64,000 nt of DNA from Coniferiporia sulphurascens (taxonomy: Eukaryota; Basidiomycota; Agaricomycetes; Hymenochaetales; Hymenochaetaceae), in assembly GCA_002794785.1 (NCBI GenBank), contig NBBA01000003.1, positions 1,426,001-1,490,000 on the forward strand, written 5' to 3'. Under the pieces are notes generated by a model. That model had not been told where the DNA came from and did not search any database. It was given only the letters and a program-made list of their open reading frames with translations. This document shows, in pieces, positions 22,634 through 34,755 of this stretch; within the stretch, counting starts at the first letter, position 1; each line of letters starts with the position of its first letter. A program made the translations under genes and the position numbers.

Positions 22634-24417
22634 TCAAGGCTCGCTCGTAAGAGTGACTTCGAACTTTCGAGTGGCGGGAAGTTGTCAGTAAAGGTCACAT
22701 CTTTCCGAAAACTCTGCATGGCTTCATACCTGATCACCAGGCAGCGCTTGGAAGGGAGTGTTTATCGACATACAGTATGCTTGCTCCAGCTGTTTGACGT
22801 AGGCCTTCTTGAGACCTATAAAGAGCTTCGCGGAGATCGCCCCAGAGACTGCCACCGAAGCGACATAGTGGGTATTAAAATAATACTGCATAACTTGTAA
22901 GCTCATTCGAACTCTACAATGTACGACCAATGTGTAACGCACAAAGTCTGTCAAAGTAAAAGGGTTAAGGCCAACTCCAACTGCATAGATCGCTGCGATT
23001 CTGCTGAAAAAGTCAGCCTACGTCGGCCCAGATTAATTGGAGCGGTAGTTCGCACATAGCAAAATAAATAAAATTTCCATAGATAAGGGCCCTCATTATG
23101 GCGGAACGTCCGACTTGTCCAGATGGAGCTGATCTTCCCAACTTCCAGTACTTCAGGAAAGTCAATATGAACGTTATGCTTTCGACGAGAAGAAGCGGGA
23201 CCCAGGCGAAGGGAACAAGGCCTAAGATAATAGTTTATGATCAACTCAGACTGACGTCGTCTAAGAGACTCACCAGATTCGAAGAAGGCGCTCAGAACAA
23301 CGAAAGTGGCCAGAGCACATATATCCAGGACAACGAGGGCCCATAACAACACTCTTTTGTTATCGTATATTGCATATGCTCTGAGCTGCAGAAGCACTGG
23401 ATCGAAGTATTTCAGTCTATTGGACATCAACAGGGAGACACGCAATGTCACCGATGGAAGCTGATAATATGATCGATCCCATTATGGAGGTCTCCAGTGG
23501 TATAGTTTCAAGACTGGAAGCTGAACGCTCAATCGTATCTACGTCCAAGGGATGAATTGGTTCACCTACTACCGCTGCCGAAACTGAAAAGGGAATGAGC
23601 TATAATTTTTCTCTTCATTTGTAACAAAAGACAACCCACACTAATGAAATTAGCGACTGTGTCTTCTGTCATTGCAAGGGTAAATGATGAGAGTCCTAGA
23701 TCAACAAATATTGTTTCTCACAAAAGTTGCCAAGTATTGATCTAGCGCCCGAAAGTACATAGCTAGCACAGGTTACATATGTCAGTGCCCTGGTGTTCAT
23801 TCATATCATAAACGTACTTGAATTGATTCTGTGTCACGAAGTAGCTTAGTCCATTCATTCCAGATAATGATTAAAAACGACTTGCATGAGGCAAGGCAGG
23901 GGCAAATATCTTGCCTGGTTGTGGTGTGTTAGATCAGGAGTTGCGAACTTGAAGGAGGAAAACAACACGGTACCACAATATAGATGAACGACCCCATAGT
24001 CCATTTCCTTGTCTTCGTGTAGTTAGAGCGTGCAGTCGGTTGCCCAAATGGTACAGCCTACCCAGACAAATTCGACTTTACCAACCCATTGACTAAGATT
24101 AACTCGAAGGCAGTCATGATGGATAATAAATGCAACGAACCTCGTCCGCGATGGTCAGAACTGGAATGTGGCCAGGTAAGGATCAGCACACGGTTTCACA
24201 AATAAGGATCATATATCGGCCCACCAAAGTTGTAAGAGAATGCAGATAGGATAGCGCCTAATTACAGTACACATTCGTGTCAATAGAGGGAGACCTTGGT
24301 GGATATGAAACGAAGCGTGCATTCGAGTAGGGAGCTTGTTTTAACGTTGCGCAAGTACTCTTCTAGGAGTTGGAGTTCGTATTGGGTCCAAGAATATGGG
24401 TCTAGTGTCGAGCTCAT
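22634..24417 (-). CDS. DUF6533-family multi-TM protein, copy E (possible splice defect)
   Basis: The start ATG at 24417 reads MSSTLDPYSWTQYELQLLEE. Exons resolved: 24417-24312, 24257-24225 (AILSAFSYNF) and 24160-24141 (VLTIADE). The next acceptor, GGTAAG|GTCGAA in copies D and F, is GGTAAA-GTCGAA here, so the normal AG is lost and the next AG shifts the frame before EFVW. Downstream exons are intact: RKWTMGSFIYIV, RYLPLPCLMQVV, LLQLRAYAIYDNKRVLLWAL, GLVPFAWVPLLLVESITF, MRALIYGNFIYFAM, SVAVSGAISAKLFIGLKKAY and the final FEVTLTSEP at 22634. It is either a young pseudogene or uses another acceptor. Confidence 0.6.
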
Positions 24418-24490
24418 GTGCAGAAAGGGTCGAATTAGGAGCTCACAGCAGGGATGAGGGCGGGGACTTGGGAGTTGTGGGGGGAAGGCG

Positions 24491-24540
24491 AGGTTTAAGT
24501 ACACCGATTGTTGGCTCAACAAGATTCACTGTGGTTTCCG
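24491..24540 (-). promoter_or_regulatory. Conserved DUF6533 core promoter block (copy E)
   Basis: Read on the plus strand, GGTTTAAGTACACCGATTGT continues into a conserved TTGGCTCAACAAGATTCACT. The same block lies 75-100 bp upstream of the ATG in C, D, F and G. On the gene strand it contains TACTTAAAYCC, a plausible TATA-like element. Confidence 0.5.
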
Positions 24541-25176
24541 TATATCGCATCGCCATCTCAGTTTTACTCTAGGAGCTGTGGTCATATTCCTTTTCAAGAA
24601 CGATGTAAAGTGGTCGTCCGCGTTCGCTGGTGGTCGCCAACAACATTGATATGATTTAGCAAGAAAGGCCTACCGTTACTGCAAAGCAGGACCAGAAGTT
24701 CACATCGTTGTTTGATCTGCATCCCGCCACATTGTAAACAGTAATCTACGACTCGGATTCAGTAGTAGTAAATGCCTCCTGAGGCAGACTTCCGACAGAA
24801 ACGAACAACATACCAGCTTGGTCCGCATGCCAGCGGGTCTTTGGAGGTCAGACAACGACCATATGGAGAAACACAAGAGGTCCAATACAATGTGAAGTAT
24901 CAGTATATCAGCCTTCTCGCTTCGCACCATCTTGATGTGGCGGTCATTATTATTCCATTCATGACAATGCAAGTGTGGAAGTTGACGTTGATCAGCGCGC
25001 AATTCCCGGTTAGCACTAATACGTGTATGTCGGAGTCGATATTTTCGGGTTACATTTGATTCTCTAATAATACATAATGTCGATCACCAGTATTTTTTAT
25101 GCATTAATGGGCTGTTTTTTTTTTTTTTAAATGCATTTCTATAGCGCATCATGACTATCTAGTACAAAATACGCTC

Positions 25177-25196
25177 CAGGGGCCTTTAGGCCCCTG
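25177..25196 (-). other. LINE 3' UTR hairpin (L1)
   Basis: CAGGGGCC-TAAA-GGCCCCTG on the element strand: an 8-bp GC-rich perfect stem with a 4-nt loop. It lies about 50 nt before the poly(A) and is present in all four LINE copies (40061-40080, 43677-43696, 59236-59255). Confidence 0.85.
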
Positions 25197-25307
25197 TATT
25201 GTGTGAGATGGTGATTGTTATAAATGGAATAATCGTGGTGGGGCGCCATAAGCGGAGGCGGGGTCTGGACACTTGCCAGTGATAAGAGAGAGAACGTGGT
25301 ATCTGAA

Positions 25308-28300
25308 CTAGTTGCCTACGGCAAAACCGGAATCAGAGATATGTACCACCGTGGGGCCACCCAGATCGAAAATGAGGATGGGTTCCGCCTCGAAGGCGGT
25401 GTGAGAGTCGAGGAATGACGCCAGAATTGGGAGGCCGTCCTTGGAAAACCATTGGGCTTCCGTGGAGGGTAAGGGTGTTTTCCACACTGCTTGACGAGCG
25501 GTGAGTGTGAGAGGGCAGGAGAGCAGGAGGTGAGCTCGGGTCTCCGGAACGTGGCAGAAGGGACACAAAGGGTCGCGTCCTGGAATACGTCCAAAGTATG
25601 CGCCAAAGCTGGCGTGTCCGAGGAGTGTCCGGAAAACTTTGCACTTAGTGCGATGGCCAATGGTGAGGTTCTGCATAAGGGCAGACGGCTTAGTAGAGGG
25701 ATTTTGGGTGGAGCCCATGGAGTGGGCATCAGATGTCCCTCAGGATTTACGACAGGCGGTGACCCAGTCGGTTTTCCATTGTGAAAGCGCCGTAGAGGAT
25801 GCAGCTTCCCGAAGGAAGCGGATAGTAGGCAGGAACTGGATAGTGCCCGGGGGAGGGTTGTCCGCAATGCCGGAGGCGAGGACGTCAGCGAATTCATTGC
25901 CTTCCACATCGGAGTGTCCCGGAACCCAGTGTAGGTGAAAGAATACACTAGGAAACCGCTTAGTAGCGACTTTGAGACATTTCCGAATGAGGAGGGCGAC
26001 ATTAACGCCTGGGGCCAGACGAGGGTCGGTGAGGAGCGTGAGAGCGACCTCGCAGTCGGTGTAGATTTCCACTTGTGTAACGGCCAGGTGTAAATCATAA
26101 GAGTAGGCTAGCAACCAGACGGCGTCAGCAAGGGCAGCAAGTTCACAGTCTGTAGCATGGACTGATGAACCAAGATGTGATTCGCGAGTGAGAACTGTTT
26201 CACTGCAATAGAACCAGACGCCGGTGGCACTGCCGGAGTAGGAGGATGGGGACGTGCCCTTACGGGAACCATCAGTATAGATGAGGAGGCGAGAGGGGAC
26301 ATCCTTCAGTCGGTCGATAAGACCATGGTGTGACTGGCAGAGTGCGTCTCGAGCTTCTTGAGAGTGGTCAATCGCGCGGTCGATGCTTACGTGGCATAGG
26401 GCCGGTAAGGCAATCCACGGCGGGCGAGTGTATCGGGGAACTCGTTCGCACCCAGGGGGAACCCGGCTGACGAAGGAGGTAGTAATTGTTCCTTTCCGTG
26501 GAGTGCGTACAGGAAGGAGGGTGTGCGTGGTGGTAAGGTATCGAATTGCCGCACGAGATTTAGTACGCTCTAGGCGGAGGGGAATAGGTAAAATGGAGGC
26601 CAAAACCTCAGAAGGACCACATGGAGACGTGCGCCATGATCCAAGGATACGGCGGCACACCGCGGATTGTACTAAGGTCATCTTCTCACATAAGCCTTTT
26701 TGCCATATGCCAGTGTACCAGAGGGGGGATCCCCATAGTAGAACCGGCAGTATGCACCCAATATAGAGACGTCGGAGGTGGAGCGGGTCGAGGCCGCGTA
26801 AGGTGTTGCCGAGTAATTCCAAGGCGCGTAAGGAGGACATAGCTTTGAGGCACATGCGTTCAACGTGAACTGTAAACCGTAATTGCGCGTCGAAAAAGAT
26901 GCCCAACCAGCAGAGAGGCCGGGAGGGTACTATTCGAAGGGGCTGGAGGCCCCGTCGCGGCAGATGGATAGGGTGAATAAGGGAATCTGCGCGTAGATCA
27001 TGTCGGCGGGTCCAGTGGATGAGCTCTGATTTGTCATCATCCAAGGAGAGTCCGAGGGCATGGCATGCGGCGGAGAACGAGACATAAGCCTGTTCGAGGC
27101 GCGCAACGTTAGTTGCGATAGAACTCGAAGAGGTGGTGAGGAGGTGATCGTCCACATAAGCACGAACGAAGACGAGAGGATCAGAGACCTGGAGCGAGGT
27201 GAGAAGGCTAGTCGCAAATAATGCAGACAGGATGGGTGAGATGGGGGAGCCTTGGGGGACACCCATATTGGGTATGGGAGTCAGAGTGTTGGTAAACCCG
27301 TCAAAAGATAGAGCAACATGACGGTCTGTAACAAAGGACAGGACCCATGAGACAAGGAGAGGGGGAAACCCTAGTTCTGTGAGGACGGCGAGTAAGCGGG
27401 GATGTTGGACTGAGGGGAAAAAACCAGCCACGTCGACGGCCAAAGCCGTCGTGACTTGGTGTTTAGCCCATGCAGATTCAATTTTGTTTACGAGGTCCGA
27501 GGTGGCATCCAAAACGCCCGACTTTTGGCGGGTGCCGAATTGGGTAGTGGGTAGTGCGCCGAGTTCATTGGCAATGAACTGGATGCGGTTAGCGATGATT
27601 TTCTCGAGTAGTTTGCCCATCGTTTCCTCGAGTGTAATAGGACGGTATGCGTTAAGGGCAGTAGGGTCTTTCTTATTCAGTTTCCGGAGCATCACCACCT
27701 TGGCGTCCTTCCAAGGACGGGGGTGGTGTCCAGCATTCAGGCACTCGTTATAGAGTGCAAGAAGTGGAACATTATGGACGGCATGCAAGCTTTTGAGGGC
27801 CTGGTAGCCAACACCTGTAATGCCCGGGGCACTGGAATTAGAAGTGAGATTGATTGCGTGGTCCAATTCCTCCATGAGGATAGGGTGGTCACGCATAGGG
27901 CGGGCGCCGACGAAAGAATAGGTCGGTGTAGGGGTAGCGGATGGTTGGGTACCGAAGTACTTAGACCGGAAGGCAGAGGCCTTTTCCGTGGGTGAGTTCG
28001 CGGTGGAGTGTCCCGTAACCAAGGAAGGGATTGGGGCACGTCGAGTGCCCATTGCCCATTTTGCCATTGGCCAGATTTTGTCTGGCTTGACAGATGCGGT
28101 AAACGAGTCAGCCCATGCACGTTTAGCGCGGTGAAAGATGCCGGCCGACTGTCGTCGGAGCACGGTACGAGTCGCCAGGGAAGCTCCGCGCAAAGCGACC
28201 ATGTGAGCATGGCAGGAGGCATCCCACCACTTGACCTTGTGGCCCCCTGCCTTCGAAGAAGAAGGGGGGTGTGAGGAATCCGTGGCGAGGACCAGTGCAC

Positions 28301-29228
28301 TGTGGATGGCGGCGACTTTGACGTCCAGGAGTTGAGAAGTGGTGCCTGAGAGGGCGAAGGCGGCAGTGAGCGGTGCATCGAGGGCTTCCAACCATTCAGT
28401 AGAGAGCGAGTCATTGTACTTAGGGCGGAGGAAGGGGTCAATGAACGGCGTAGAAGAGGTAGGGACAGACCAGGTGATAACCGCGTGGTCGGATCCGGAT
28501 GGAGTATCCCAGGATCATGTCCAGGAATCGCCCAAAGCGAGGTCTTCCAAAGAAGGGGAAGCCCAGGCGAGGTCAATGACTGATTCAGTGAATTGGGTGG
28601 AGGGGCGGCACCGGGTATCGAAGCCCGGCTGATTAAGGAGGTGCATGGCGTGAGAGGCGGCCCAGTGCTCCAGAGGACGGGCTTTTTGCGCGTCGCTGGC
28701 AGAGTGGGTGCCATGGTCCCAGTGGGTGGAGTGGAGATTGAAGTCCCCAGCTACCAGCCAGTGTGCACTCGGAGGGAGCTCGAGAAGAGCTCGAGAGGAG
28801 ATGGTTTCTTTTTTATTCGCATCATGGTTGTATACATTAGTGACAAAAAGTGGCCCAAGGCCAGTGTCAAAAATTAGCGTGAGTATGTCCTGGGATGGGG
28901 AGTGCAAGGCATCCAACATCACCTGAGACAGAGGGATAGACTGGTGAACCAGTGTGACCACACACGGATGTGTTAGTTCGGTGCCTCCCGAGGAGGGGGG
29001 CACAAAGACATGGTAATTGGGCATCGCAGGGAAGCCGAGGACGGGCGTACCTGATGCTACAAACATAGAGGGGGAGGCACCAATAGGGTACCAAGGAGGC
29101 TCCTGTAATAGAATAACTGCAGGTGAAGAGGTGGCACCAGGGGTTGACGAGAAGGAGTGGACAAGTGCTTCGACGTGCACTCGGGACGTTGCAACATTGT
29201 GTTGCAGGAATGTCCAGGGACTACTCAT
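25308..29228 (-). pseudogene. LINE L1 ORF2: endonuclease, reverse transcriptase, RNase H
   Basis: A 1306-codon frame from the ATG at 29228 to the stop at 25308, broken only by TGA at 28515-28517 and 25740-25742. Both replace Arg codons (CGN) found in sister copies, so each is explained by C-to-T. Domains: AP-type endonuclease (about residues 5-255: QEPPWYP, GDFNLHSTHWDHG, SDHAVITW); RT (about 440-760: LNKKDPTALNAYRP, LAVDVAGFFPS, GVPQGSPISP, AYVDDHLL); RNase H (about 975-1120: IYTDGSRKG, DCELAALADA, YTDCEVALTLL, HWVPGHSDVEGNEFAD); and a C-terminal CCHC (CPFCHVPETRAHLLLSC, about 1224). Its start overlaps the ORF1 stop in the 8-nt string ATGAGTAG. Confidence 0.92.
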
Positions 29229-31502
29229 CAGCCGGGGGTGGGGCAAAAGAGGAACGGGCACGGCCACGCTGTTTGGGGCAGCTGGAAGAGTCGGCGCGGT
29301 GTTCGCCGGAACAGTTCGAGCATTTGGGAGGGTGGGTGCAGGGGGAGGAAGATGGAAGGGCGTCCCTAACACATCCTGGGCAGCGCATACGGTGGTCATC
29401 AGTATGGTGACGGCCAGCGCATATGAGGCACGACCACGGGCGGTTCCTGCAGTTTTGCATGAGGTGGCCTAATGCTGTGCACTTGGTGCACTGGATGAGG
29501 CGAGGGAGGTCACGGCGGGCCACCAGTTTAAGCCGGCGGCCGAACATGTATACAATGCGGTTCCTCGGAGTAGAGAGGATGGCCGCAGAACGGGAACCCG
29601 TAGGGTCTTCAAAGGAGAAGGCGATAGGGGCTGACATGACGTCCTCCCCCAAGAGTGCATAGGCCCGGGTCCAGTCGGGCTCTAGCGTCATGGGGAGCGA
29701 GAGGAGGTGAGGGTTGGCGGCGCAGAACTCCGCTTGGAGGTCCGCCGCAGTAAAGGCAGGGAGGCCCGGCGCTGGGTGTGTGGGGACTTCAGCAATTTGG
29801 AGGCAGGCCCAAGATACAAGTTGGGAGACTGTGGCAGGGTAGATGCTTTGCACGGATGCCATCACAACTTCCTTCACACTGTTCATAGTAGGGACGTGAG
29901 TGTTGTGAGCGAACATAATGAAGCAGTTGCCTCGATCGTTCCAGTGGGCAGCGCGTACAACCAGTTTGGCCGCAGTGGGGAAGCGTGAGAGGGCGGTCCT
30001 GACGTTTATAGTCGTCTGGGAGTCGGTGGGGTGCGCTTCAGCAGGGGGGGGGGCTCCATGGAAGCGGATGGCGAGGGTTGGGTCTGTAATGGTACAGATA
30101 ACTGGGAGGACTGCACGCTTCGGCTCTTGTTTCACAGCGCTAGCAGTAGTGGGGGCCCCTGTTGGCACTGGCGCTGCAGTAGCAGGGGCAGTGGCAGGGG
30201 TAGCCCCACCCGTGGCAAGACCTGGAGGGACAGGTGTCGGCAAGGTGGACCCGGCGGTGAGGTTAGAAGGGCCCGAAGGTCCTTGTGGTGGAGGAGGGGC
30301 AGTACTGGGGTTGGCTTTACCCTTCCCTTTCCTGTCTCCGGAGGGGGCAGACCCGACCCCCGAGGAGCGTGGGGGGGGCGTTCAAGGGCGTCCATCCGCT
30401 GCATCATGAAAGCCATTTGGTGCGTGAGGTCAGACATGACCTGCACCATCTGCTGTGGCAGGGAGGGAAGAGAGGGGAGACTGGCCACAGTCTGTGAGGG
30501 CTGGGGCTGGGTGACGGAGGAAGCGGGGCCAAGGGCCGTGCTGAGATGGGGACCCGCCGCCGCCCGAAAGGCCTGTGTCGTGGCTGATTGTGCGAGAGGA
30601 TCCTCCTGGACCAGGGCACGGTTGAGAGATGTAACCGCGAAGGCGATCTCTCCGAGGAGGGCAGCTGTCGGGGCAGCCGAGTTGGAGGTCGTTTTCCCAA
30701 GAGCGAGAAGGTCATGGGAGGCGCGCATGGCGGTAGTAGCGGCCAGCCGGAGGAGGGGAACCTGGAGCGCCTGTGCCGTGGGGGACAGGGGCGTGGGGGC
30801 GATGGTGGATTTGCGCTTTTTCCGCGCAGAGGCTGTGGAAGCCTGGGCGTCAGAGGCCCCGGCCTCTGACATTTCTGAGTCAGAGTCCAGGGACGAGATG
30901 GCCGCAGACATCGGGCGGGACGGCCCACGAGGGGTTTCGTCGACACGGGGGGCCACCCCACCACCACCAGGAGGCGTGATAGGGGGGGCAGGTGCAATGA
31001 GAGCGGAGGCCGAGTCAAGTGGGAGATAGTTCGCCCACATGGAGGCGGAGGTGGATTGGGGGACCTGTGGAGCAGGGGCCAGAAAAGAGAGGAGGCCAGG
31101 TTGACCCCCAGAAAAGAGGGTTTCGCCCGTAATAGCCCCTGAGAGGGGATGGCCCAGAGTGACTGGGCGAGAGATGTGAGCCATGACCTGGTCAGTTCCT
31201 CGGTCGCTCGCTGCTGAGACAGAGCGGGACGGGGGGTGAAAGGGTTGGCGAGACGTGATCTCCGCCGCCAGTGGGGAAACTGTGGGGAGGATTTTAGGTG
31301 GAACCGGAGGCGCACGGGCAGCGCTCGAGATCGACCCCGAGAACGAGGAGGAGCGAGCGGCGACCGTTCCCCGAGGAGGCATTGGGTCGGTCCCTCGACC
31401 ACGAAGAGAGCGCACACCGCCCTGTGTAGAAACAGTGGGGGCGTGAAAGGTCTCGTCGATGGGACGGGGGGGTTGTTGTTCTTGTTGTTGTTGTTCAGAC
31501 AT
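29221..31502 (-). pseudogene. LINE L1 ORF1 (Gag-like, zinc knuckles), frameshifted
   Basis: Starts at the ATG at 31502 (MSEQQQQEQQPPRPIDETF) and ends with TAG at 29221. The frame is lost near the G8 run at 30370-30378, where sister copies continue in frame; the span is 2282 nt, one base short of a multiple of three, consistent with a 1-base loss. The N-terminal 350 residues are Ser/Pro/Ala-rich, with a basic ARKKRKST patch and an LPQQMVQVMSDL helical segment. After the break comes the RNA-binding half with cysteine motifs CTKCTALGHLMQNC, CLICAGRHHTDDHRMRC and CSNCSGEHRADSSSC near the C-terminus. It is the nucleic-acid-binding partner of ORF2. Confidence 0.88.
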
Positions 31503-31577
31503 AGAGGGCAGAGTGCTTGTAAAGACTACCTAGATGGTGGTGGTTAGAGGACAAGGAGGATGCATTAATGGGCTGTA

Positions 31578-31750
31578 CAGATGGATATAGTTAGTTATGC
31601 CACACCCCAATATGGAAGATGTTTCCCGTCACCCATTCCACCACTGAAAAATCAATGAAAATGCTTGCTGTTACTGCCAATCTTTCCTATACTGTATCTA
31701 TCTAGTTTATGCATACCCACAACATTGTGAGGATTTGATTTTGTAGCATA
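31578..31750. mobile_element. MITE1 copy a, left part
   Basis: Begins CAGATGGATATAGTTAGTTA after a TA. It aligns with the MITE1 copy at 58087-59579 through the motifs TGGAAGATGTTTCCCG (compare TGGAAGGTGTTTTTCA) and CAACATTGTGAG. It is interrupted at 31751 by MITE2 and, 14 bp after that, by LINE L2. Its continuation is 40141-40198 (ATTCACGGTCACACTTTGGG). Confidence 0.7.
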
Positions 31751-31752
31751 TA

Positions 31753-32005
31753 CAGGTGGATGTAAAAAGTTACGGACTGACCGAAAAAGGAAAGAGATTA
31801 GACACCTTCATTCAAATCTTTTTTATGAGCCAAAACATAACTGCAGCTTGTACATAGACATGACAATTTATTTTAACACTAATCATAAGGTTCTCCTACA
31901 CTAAGTCAGGTTGTTTGCCCCGCATGAGCAGCGAAAAAGGTCTCCGATGCTCAGTGTGAACCTCCTCCCGTTTTTGGCCAGTCCGTAACTTTTTACATCC
32001 ACCTG
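31753..32005. mobile_element. MITE2, 253 bp, Tc1/mariner-type termini
   Basis: Perfect 27-bp terminal inverted repeats at 31753-31779 and 31979-32005 (outer part CAGGTGGATGTAAAAAGTTA), flanked by TA dinucleotides at 31751-31752 and 32006-32007. No coding capacity. It inserted into MITE1 copy a. The terminal CAGGTGGAT is shared with MITE1, so the two were probably moved by related transposases. Confidence 0.9.
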
Positions 32006-32080
32006 TAGGCTTATCAAGTAACATCCTCCTTGTCCTCTAACCACCACCATCTAGGTAGTCTTTCGAGCACTCTGCCCTCT

Positions 32081-34329
32081 ATGTCTGATCAACAACAACA
32101 ACAACAACAACAACCCACCCATCCCATCGACAAGACCTTTCCTGCCCTCCCCGTTTCAATGAGGGGCGGGTTCCGGTCTTTTCATGGATGGGCCCCAAAC
32201 CCTTTGTTCCCAGCGGGAACAGTCGCTGCCCGGTCTTCCTCATTCTCGGGGTCGATTTCAAGCGCTGTCCATGCACCCCCAGTGCCTCCTAAAATCCTCC
32301 CCACAGTCTCCCCACTGGCGGCGGAGATCACCTCTTGGCAACCCTTCCACCCACCATCCCGCCCTGTCTCTGGGGCGAGCGATTGCGGAACTGGCCAGGA
32401 ACTGTCTTCCTCCTATGTGCAGACTCCCCTGCAGTTCCATTCTTGTGGGCTTCTTGCGGGCCTCCCTGCCCCCCCTCTCTAGTTGCTCCAGTCCCACTGG
32501 ACCCCAACTCCACTCTCAGTTCAATGTGGGCCAACCCCACCATGACCTCCTCTCTCATTGTCCCTGCCCCCCCTTCTACCCCCCCCACAGGGGGAGGGGT
32601 GGCTCCCTGAGTAGACGAGACCCCCCGGGGTCTGTCCTGCCTGGTCTCTGCGGCTATCACCTCTGACTCCGACGCTGAAATGTCGGAGGCTGCGGACAAT
32701 GACGCCCAGTTGTCCTCGGCCTCTGCCTGGAAAAAGCGCAAGTCCACCTCTACCTGCCCCCTCCTGTCCCCCTGGGCGGAGGAGCTGTGAGTTCCCTACC
32801 TATGGCTAGCCGCTACCACTGCCATGCATGCTGCCCGCGAACTACGTGAGCTAGGACAGACGACGTCGGAATCGGCTGTTCCTACCGCTGCCCTCTTAGG
32901 GGAGATTGCCCATGCCGTCAATGCTCTCCAGCATACTTTGGTCCAGGAGGATCCTCAAGCCCATTCCGCCACCTTGCAGGCCTTTCAGGCAGCGGCTGGT
33001 CCCACCCCCTTCCTGGCTTCGGCACAGGCCCCCCCTCTCGCCCCCCTGCAGCCTTTGACTGTGGCAGGTCCCCCCCAACTTCCCTCCTTGCCGCAGCAGA
33101 TGGTCCAGGTCATGTCTGACCTGATGCGCCAAATGTCCTTCATGATGCAGCGGATGGACGCCCTCGAATGCCCACCCCCCCGTATTCCTGGGGTCGGGTC
33201 CACCCCCTCCAGAGACAAGAAAGGGAAGGGTAAAGCCTCCCCAAGTACTGCCCCTCCTCCACCACAAGGACCTTCAGGCCCTTCCACTCTCACCACCAGG
33301 TCCACCTTGCCGACACCTGTCACTCCAGGTCTTGCCGTGAGTGGGGCTACTCCTGCCACATCTCCTGCTATTGCAGCAGCAGTGTCGACAGGAGCCCCCA
33401 TTTCTGCTAGTGCTGTGAAACAAGAGCCGAAGCGTGCAGTCCTCCTGGTTATCTGTACCATTACGGACCCGACCCTCGCCATCCGCTTCCATGGGGCTCC
33501 CCCCCCTGCTGTCGTGCGCCCCACCGACTCCCAGATGACTATCAACATCTGGACTGCCCTCTCACGCTTCCCCACTGTGGCCAAATTGGTCGTATGTGCT
33601 GCCCACTGGAATGAACGAGGCAACTGCTTTGTTACATTCGCTCACAACACTCATGTTCCTACGATGAACAGCATGAAGGAAGTTGTGATGGCAGCTATGC
33701 AGAGTGTCTACCCTGCCACAGTCTCCCAACTCGTATCTTGGGCCTGCCTCCAAATTGCCAAAGTCCCTACATGCCCAGCGCCGGGCCCCCCTGCCTTCAC
33801 AGCTGCCAACCTCCAAGCCGAGTTCCGCACAGCCAACCCCCACCTCCTCTCTCTGCCAATTACTCTCGAGCCCGATTGGACACGGGCCTATGAGCTACTT
33901 GGTGAGGACATCATGTCCGCCCCTATGGCCTTCTCTTTTGAGGACCCCACGGGCTCCCGTTCTGCGGCCATCCTGTCTACGCCCAGGAACCGCGTCGTGT
34001 ACATGTTCAGATGCCGACTTAAACTCGTCACCCGCCATGACCTCCCCTGCCTCATCCAGTGCTCCAAATGCACTGCCTTAGGCCACCTTGCCCACAACTG
34101 CAGGAACCGCCCATGGGCATGCTTCATCTGCGCTGGCCACCACCGTACTGACGACCACCGTATGCGCTGCCCAGGGTGCATCCGAGACGCCCTTCCAGCC
34201 ACCTCCCCCTGCACCCACCCCCCCAAGTGCTCGAACTGTTCCGGTGAACACCGCACCGACTCTTCCAGCTGCCCCAAACAGCATGGCCATGCCCATTCCT
34301 CTTTCGCCCTGCCCCCAGTACATGAGTAG
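32081..34329 (+). pseudogene. LINE L2 ORF1 (Gag-like), decayed
   Basis: ATG at 32081 (MSDQQQQQQQQPTHPIDKTF). The frame is lost by about 32480 (stop in the SLL-type region), with in-frame TGA codons to about 32800. An open stretch then runs from 32824 to the TAG at 34327-34329 and carries the zinc-knuckle half (CSKCTALGHLAHNC, CFICAGHHRTDDHRMRC, CSNCSGEHRTDSSSC). Homologous to L1 ORF1; broken in its first third. Confidence 0.85.
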
Positions 34330-34755
34330 TCCCTGGACATTCCTGCAACACAACATTGCAACGTCCCATGTGCACATCGAAGTGCTCATCCACTCCTTCT
34401 CATCTACCCCCAGTGCTCTCTCTCCCCCATCTGTGATTCTTTTCCAGGAGCCTCCTTGGTACGCAATTGGTGCCTCCCCTTCTATGGTCTCGGCTACAGG
34501 TACGCCCGTCTTCGGATTCCCCTCTATGCCCGCCTACCACGTCTTTGTGCTCCCCTCCTCGGGGGACACCAAACTAACACGCCTGTGTGTGGTCACACTG
34601 GTTCATCAGTCCATCCCTCTGTCCCAGGTAGTTTTGGATGCCTCACGCTCCCCTACCTGTGACATACTCACACTAATTTTTGACACTGGCCTTGGGCCTC
34701 TTTTTGTCACCAATGTATACAACCATGATGCAAATAAAACTACTACCATCTCCTC

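Larger units (their letters stand above)
25099..31576 (-). mobile_element. Full-length LINE L1 with 17-bp target duplication
   Basis: The element occupies 25116-31559 on the minus strand. The flanks carry the direct repeat ATGCATTAATGGGCTGT at 25099-25115 and 31560-31576. Its poly(A) tail appears as a T run at 25114-25128. It has a 5' UTR of about 60 nt, two overlapping ORFs, and a 3' UTR with a perfect hairpin. It is the least damaged of four copies: one frameshift in ORF1 and two TGA codons in ORF2. No later insertion interrupts it. The combination of zinc-knuckle ORF1, AP-type endonuclease, RT and RNase H fits the Tad-like fungal LINEs (inferred). Confidence 0.93.

Noticed and set aside
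30031..31029. 332-aa plus-strand ORF across LINE ORF1
   Set aside because: Antisense of the GC-rich gag-like frame, low complexity (G/R-rich), also present in other copies only as a shadow.
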